64,000 bases of DNA from Chrysaora quinquecirrha (Eukaryota; Cnidaria; Scyphozoa; Semaeostomeae; Pelagiidae), in NCBI GenBank assembly GCA_014526335.1, contig JACTAT010000004.1:96992-160991 (forward strand), read 5' to 3'. Positions 59,801 to 64,000 of this stretch are shown one piece after another. Numbering within the stretch: position 1 is the stretch's first letter; each line of letters begins with the position of its first letter. The notes beneath the pieces are model-generated. The model saw only the letters and a list, made by a program, of their open reading frames with translations, did no database searches and was not told the origin of the DNA. Made by a program: the position numbers and the translations under genes.

Positions 59801-62800
59801 TTAATTGCCTAGCTCTTGACACATCCTTTAACCATAAAACAATATTTCATTATTTCAGTTTTTATATTCATCGATAAAACTGTAAGATCTTATTAGTATA
59901 CATGCAAATAGCTAGAATAAAAGGACTAAAGCATAATTTAAAATTTCGTATTTTTTGAAGGATTTCATAGTTGATCATATGGGGAGAACCTACATTGAAC
60001 CACCTACTTTCAACCTGCCACTGAGTTTCGCTGATGCAACCAACATAACTCCATTGATATTTGTATTATCGCCTGGTGCTGATCCTATGGCAGCCTTGTC
60101 AAAGTTTGCTGAAGATAGAGGTTTTGGAGGCAGCAGCATACAGAGTATATCACTTGGTCAGGGACAGGTATAAGATGAGGAATTATTAATACTACCATTT
60201 TAGATGCCACTTTTTAAACATAAAACGACCAATATAAGAGTTCAAAATCCTCTTTTCCTATACGGCTGGTTGAATTATGAAAGAATGGAGATCTTGCACA
60301 ATTATTTGAGGGAGATTGTTATAGCAATTCTCAATAATTCTTCCATTATTCATTCTTTGCCATAGAACGTTTTGAAGATTGGAAGAGATACTGTCCAAAG
60401 CCACTTTTTCGAAAAGCGTGCAATATGTTTACGAGTGCTCGGAATCCCGGAGAATTTAAGAACTGGTTCTCGACCTTAAATGCAATCCTTTATTTTTATA
60501 ACAAGCTTCATTATAAAACATTCCTTCGCAAAGGTTGGAAAATGTTTTCGATCTTTACATCAATGGGAATATTTTTAGTGCTGCCACATGAAAATACAAA
60601 TAATGATCTGCTGTGAGCCAACTGTAATAACCAGAAGGCGTCTAATAAACTTTTTTCTGTTCGGATTTAGACTGTTCTTCCAATACATCGTAAGCGTAGT
60701 TTGCACGATTAATTTTTCTCTGGCAATTTTCGTTTACTTTAACAGTGTTTTGTCCAAACATTTTAAATTTTCTTGTCAAACAAAGTGTTAGAACGTTTGG
60801 CCGCGTTTCAAAACATTGCTCGTCAAACATTTCTTGATTGGCAAAAGCAAAAATGATTTTGATGTTTTTGCAAACAATGCGGGTTCTATGTCGAGCAATG
60901 TTTTGTGACGTGGCCAAACGATCAAACATTGCTTGGAAAACAAATCCCAAATTCTTGACCAACAATTTTTGATCGATTAGCCAGGGTCTAATACCCAGTC
61001 ATGCATTGTAAACCAGTCAAGAAAAATTGTCTAAGAAAATTGCATCAATAAACTGCGCTTTAATCACCTCTTGCCGAAGGTCGTCCGCAGCAAAAATGGG
61101 TATGGCCCAGTTATTTCCTCCGAGAAAATGGAATGGGTGTTCAGGAAGCCTCCAAGAAGTGCATTCCTGACTTGGTCACGAAGCCAATAACATAAACGTT
61201 TTTAAATATATTCTCGTATATAAATGTAGAATTGATTTTCTTTATTTTCAATATTATCTTTCAGGGACCAATAGCTGCAAAAATGATTGAGACAGCGTTA
61301 AAAGATGGAACATGGGTTGTACTGCAAAACTGTCATTTGGCTACAAGTTGGATGTCAACATTAGAAAAAATTTGCGAAGAAGTTATTATTCCTGAAAATA
61401 CCCACGAAAACTTTCGTTTATGGCTGACAAGTTATCCTTCTCCCGATTTTCCAGTTTCAATCTTGCAGAATGGTAGGTTGATGGTTTTTGAATTTTTAAA
61501 CAGGCCCATTTAGGGCAACAAACTGTCGACAAGCAATGAACTTTGACAGAAAAAAGGCATTTTGTAGTTTCGAAAACATTTTCGATCATCCTGTGGTCTT
61601 CATCAGTTAACTGTGTGTCTCATAAATATATTGGCAAAAACAGCTGCAAGTGGTGATCCGTTAAAAAGAAAGTGTGTTTGTGCAGTGGCAAAGAAGAATA
61701 GTTGTCTTTAGTTATCTTAATGCCAGAGTTACCCTTACACATGTAATCTACTGCAAGCTCGATAGATTCTTCGATAAGAATGAAACATCTTGAAAGCTCT
61801 TCTTCTTGTAGGGATTCCTCTTCTCGTGAAATCTTTTCTATACTAGACTATTAGAGATGCTTAAGGTATTAAAAGGTATTAACTTCTTTTTATTCGTTTG
61901 TTTAGGTGTAAAGATGACGAATGAGCCTCCAAAAGGTTTACGCGCCAATATCATGAGATCATACATGAATGACCCGATTTCAGACAAGACCTTCTTTACT
62001 GCTTGTGACAAGCCAACTGAATGGGAGAAAATGCTGTTTGGTCTTTGCTTTTTCCATGCAATCGTTCAAGAAAGGAGGAAATTCGGTCCTTTGGGATGGA
62101 ATATACCATATGAATTCAATGAATCTGATCTGAGAATTAGCATGAGGCAGTTGCAGGTATTCTGAAATCAACTATTTATGTTAGCATTATTCTTAGTCAT
62201 ATATTATATTTAAATTCTTTCCTTGAAATGTCAGAAATTACTTTTTAAGCCTAGTTCTCATATATCCTAACAATCATAAAAGTCGGGGATTTTTCCGATC
62301 CCCGATTCTTACGATATATGAGAAAGTTTACAACAGAGGGAGCGCCAAGTTAGAATTTAAATGGACGCTGATCAGAGATTTCTGTTTCGATTCGGTTTGC
62401 TGGCTCAGATTATACCGAAAAATAATATAACCTGTTCCCCTGAAGAGCCGATAGTTCACAGCTGCGCATTCTAAATTCCTTGAGAATGGCACCGAAATGA
62501 GATTTGGTGCCAGAAGCATCGTGATATTTACGATCCTTTAGACATATGTGAAGTAGCCCATCGCATAGATCAGAATGATCTCGAGAATTGGGGACCGGGA
62601 AAATCCTCTACTTTTTCGATTCTTGGGACATATGAGAGCTAGGCTTTACGCTACTGTCAATAAGGGACCGTGTCCATTGGTTGTCTAAAAAGTCTAATAT
62701 TTTAGACGTTTTTTTCGTCTAATTAGACGATCAGCAAGTCTAATTAGACGCACGGCGAAATTCGAGCAGCATCTAAAATAATTAGACGCATTAAAGACCT

Positions 62801-64000
62801 GTGAGAGTTAGACGAAATTAGACGCAGTTAGACGTTTTTAGACCATTGCGGTGAATACCCCCATTTATCAAAGAAGCAAACTTGCATACCTAAATCCCTG
62901 CAGGGCACTTAGGGGTGTTTTATATGTCTGCTGTAACAAAAGATCTATTGTTCTTGCCACGTGTTGTCAATACAAAACAGGTTGAAATGGAGTTTCTGAA
63001 GTGTCAAATAATTTCTCCCAAAGGTAAACCCTTTGTGCTTGCGCTGGCTTCGTCTAATCTGGATGAAATGCGGCTAAACCCTGCAGTCTAACTTCGTCTA
63101 ATGCGCGTCTAATAATCGTCTAAATTATATGTCTATTGGTCTAATTAGACGAGGAGCTAAAATGATTAGACGAACGTCGAATTTTCGTGGTGTCTAATTG
63201 GCGTCTAAAAATTAGACACTCAATGGACACGGTCCCTAAATTACTGTTGATGTCAATTCTATCTATTTTCGTGTGCGAAGAAATCGTTTTAAGTGATGAT
63301 TACAAGTAAGACATTGAACGTTGCTTTTGCTTTGTGGCTTTATTCAATGTTTTTGTTAAAGTTGCAACAATCTTGCTATCAACAGGCACAAACTTCAAAT
63401 ATTGGCAAGCATCTTGTTTTAACTTTTTCGTTGGAGTATTTCAAAAACAATGTAAAGCCTTGAAATCGCTTAAGTCACTGGTTTACTCATCGGTGTGAGA
63501 ATCTTAAGACTCACTGAGAAAAATAATTCCAAATGAACAAAAAGCTGTCACTGAATCACTCTACTCTAACCATATAGTTTACATATTTGCTTTAAAAGGA
63601 CCCAACCTAATGGGATGATGATTTGATTTTATCCCTTAAAACAGCTAATGCCTTGATTCCTTCTTAGACTTTCTCCAAGTGGAACATACTATGCACCATG
63701 CAAAGGATCCTATGACAGTTATCTTGATTATATAAGAAGTTTACCATTAAACCCCCATCCTGAAGTGTTTGGTTTGCATGAAAACGCAGACATTACGAAA
63801 GACCAAAAAGAAACACAAGAGGTAAGAGTCAATTTTATCCCTTTGATTTTTATCCTATGTGTCCCATAAGGAAGCCTTATCGTGGCATCCGGGAACAAGA
63901 TCTTTAATGCATGGAATTCCATCTATTTGCTGTTGTGTTAGCATTTGCATTAACGTTGTATTCTTTGTCTTTGCTTCATAGCAACGTTTTCTTGCTAAGA
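50807..64000 (+). CDS. Axonemal dynein heavy chain, DNAH3/7/12 group: AAA5 to start of C-terminal region (partial, probably damaged)
   Basis: Exons with GT-AG borders: 50807-50888, 52088-52259, 52616-52719, 52819-52917, 53346-53450, 54528-54665, 56349-56429, 57116-57277, 57892-58052, 58674-58831, 59243-59342, 59452-59503, 59961-60167, 61265-61472, 61906-62156, 63238-63305 (truncated), 63668-63821, 63982-64000+. Landmarks: [98 protein letters not shown] and [16 protein letters not shown]. The last two are typical of inner-arm heavy chains DNAH3/7/12. DNAH6/14 differ there. Three conserved pieces are not found: WPLMIDPQ between 52259 and 52616, a 16-residue segment between 54665 and 56349 (phase-neutral), and the block with GECNYGGRVTDDWD before 63238. 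It may be a pseudogene, an assembly-damaged locus, or may contain micro-exons I missed. Confidence 0.82.
51423..51972. mobile_element. TIR element in a dynein intron
   Basis: The left end TAATAGACGATTCCGAAAAA and the right end TTTTTCGGAATTGTCTATTA are inverted with two differences. 550 bp. Inside, CGGCTACCCGATTTTTTGC is tandemly repeated at about 51478 and 51511. Minus-strand frames of 128-145 codons cross the element but show no transposase motif. Confidence 0.75.
52948..53169. mobile_element. Fold-back (hairpin) element in a dynein intron
   Basis: Two arms of about 90 bp are nearly perfect inverted copies. The outer parts share CCGCAAAAGATGGCCGCC and its inverse, the inner parts AATTCTGGGAATAATTTCC and its inverse, around a loop of about 35 bp (TTTTACACAGCTGTAGACG). 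Directly follows the exon ending 52917. Confidence 0.87.
53451..54269. other. Dynein intron, no identified element
   Basis: AT-rich intron with a region of repeated TTGCCA/TTGCTGG words (53600-53710) and a T-run (about 54151-54163). Nothing assignable. Confidence 0.4.
54270..54420 (-). repeat. tRNA-derived SINE
   Basis: The minus strand carries a consensus A box TGGTCTAGTGG (54391-54381) and B box GGTTCAAGCCA (54354-54344) about 26 bp apart, followed by a non-tRNA body. Better preserved than the candidate at 3870 and in the opposite orientation to the host gene. Confidence 0.75.
54778..55264. mobile_element. G-run TIR element in a dynein intron
   Basis: The left TTTAATTGTAGAGGGGGGTC and the right GACCCCCCTCCTACAATTAA are inverted, extended by TGTGTG/CACGCA-like ends. 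The interior repeats AAAATGGGGGGT-type words six or more times. About 487 bp, no coding capacity. It lies where a conserved 16-residue dynein segment would be expected. Confidence 0.8.
55711..56069. mobile_element. TA-flanked TIR element, word GTTCTTA
   Basis: The left end AGCTCTTTTTTTATAAGAAC is preceded by TA. The right end, in AAAAAAAAGAGTG, is followed by TA. GTTCTTA recurs about seven times. 359 bp, in the intron between 54665 and 56349. Confidence 0.77.
59571..59625. repeat. Short GC-rich palindromic tandem repeat
   Basis: CTCCGCGGA occurs three times at about 12-13 bp spacing, preceded by TCCGCTCCGCGG. GC-rich in an otherwise AT-rich intron. Each unit is a TCCGCGGA palindrome. Confidence 0.75.
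60755..60975. repeat. Repeat rich in CAAACATT words
   Basis: CAAACATT or AAAACATTG occurs about five times, with GTTTGGCCGCGT on one side and ACGTGGCCAAAC on the other, a partly inverted arrangement. Ends not defined. Lies in the intron between 60167 and 61265. Confidence 0.5.
62248..62645. mobile_element. TIR element with 3-bp target duplication TTA
   Basis: The left AGCCTAGTTCTCATATATCC and the right GGACATATGAGAGCTAGGCT are inverted, and TTA flanks both ends (62245-62247 and 62646-62648). 398 bp, no coding. A 3-bp TTA/TAA duplication is typical of PIF/Harbinger elements. Confidence 0.85.
62664..63236. mobile_element. TIR element with 3-bp target duplication TAA and TTAGACG words
   Basis: The left GGGACCGTGTCCATTG and the right CAATGGACACGGTCCC are perfect inverted copies (16 bp). 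TAA flanks both ends (62661-62663 and 63237-63239). Both subterminal regions are filled with TTAGACG/CGTCTAA words, more than 20 in all. 573 bp, probably PIF/Harbinger-like. Its right edge abuts coding sequence of the dynein exon at 63238. Confidence 0.88.
63238..63305 (+). CDS. Truncated dynein exon at a TIR-element edge
   Basis: In frame with the downstream exon (phase 2 at 63305, joining 63668) the sequence reads [16 protein letters not shown] then LSDDYK, the expected continuation after the conserved GECNYGGRVTDDWD block in DNAH3/7/12. No splice acceptor precedes it, and its first codon overlaps the 3-bp duplication of the TIR element ending 63236. The upstream half of the exon (about 35 residues) is absent from 62157-63237. 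Joining the exon ending 62156 to any AG inside it (for example at 63280) breaks the frame. Confidence 0.7.

Overview
The window is AT-rich eukaryotic nuclear DNA from a ciliated animal. Spliced axonemal dynein heavy-chain genes, introns of about 0.1 to 2 kb, Metaviridae and copia retroelements, tRNA-derived SINEs, LINE 3' ends and many short terminal-inverted-repeat (TIR) elements together suggest a marine invertebrate, most likely a cnidarian. That placement is inference, because nothing here diagnoses a species. Two runs of exactly 500 N (28007-28506 and 50249-50748) divide the window into three contigs.

Contig 1 (1-28006) starts with an uninterrupted gypsy-type gag-pol frame, its polypurine tract and a probable 3' LTR. 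Next, on the minus strand (12579 down to 4633), come the first eight exons of a dynein heavy chain of the DNAH6/DNAH14 group. From 13 to 28 kb I see no host gene. That stretch holds nested mobile elements: a 745-bp TIR element, a 9-bp minisatellite of about 54 units, a hAT-like element inside a 2-kb TIR element inside a third element, a fold-back of CCACCACAGTA words, a direct segmental duplication (16.26-17.61 and 23.77-26.31 kb), and decayed gypsy and LINE pieces.

Contig 2 (28507-50248) starts with a decayed copia pol fragment. It then repeats exons five to eight of the same dynein gene in inverted orientation (arms 4120-9239 and 29391-34421) and continues on the plus strand through the tail and linker to 49722. 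Splice phases agree at every junction from 30701 to 49722. Exons one to four exist only in the minus-strand copy.

Contig 3 (50749-64000) carries the C-terminal half of a dynein heavy chain (AAA5, AAA6 and the start of the C-terminal region). Its residues match the DNAH3/7/12 group rather than DNAH6/14. The scaffold therefore reads as one dynein gene but probably joins two paralogues, with all of AAA1-AAA4 and the stalk missing behind a nominal 500-bp gap. This half also lacks several conserved short segments, and one exon is cut off where two TIR elements with 3-bp target duplications sit.

The most unusual pattern is a family of six short elements with TA target duplications and a shared TIR. 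In each copy one short word beside the TIR (TTCCTTA, TTTCTTA, TTGCTTA or GTTCTTA) is repeated inside the element, and all repeats change together between copies. Several unrelated TIR elements nearby are also packed with their own repeated subterminal word.
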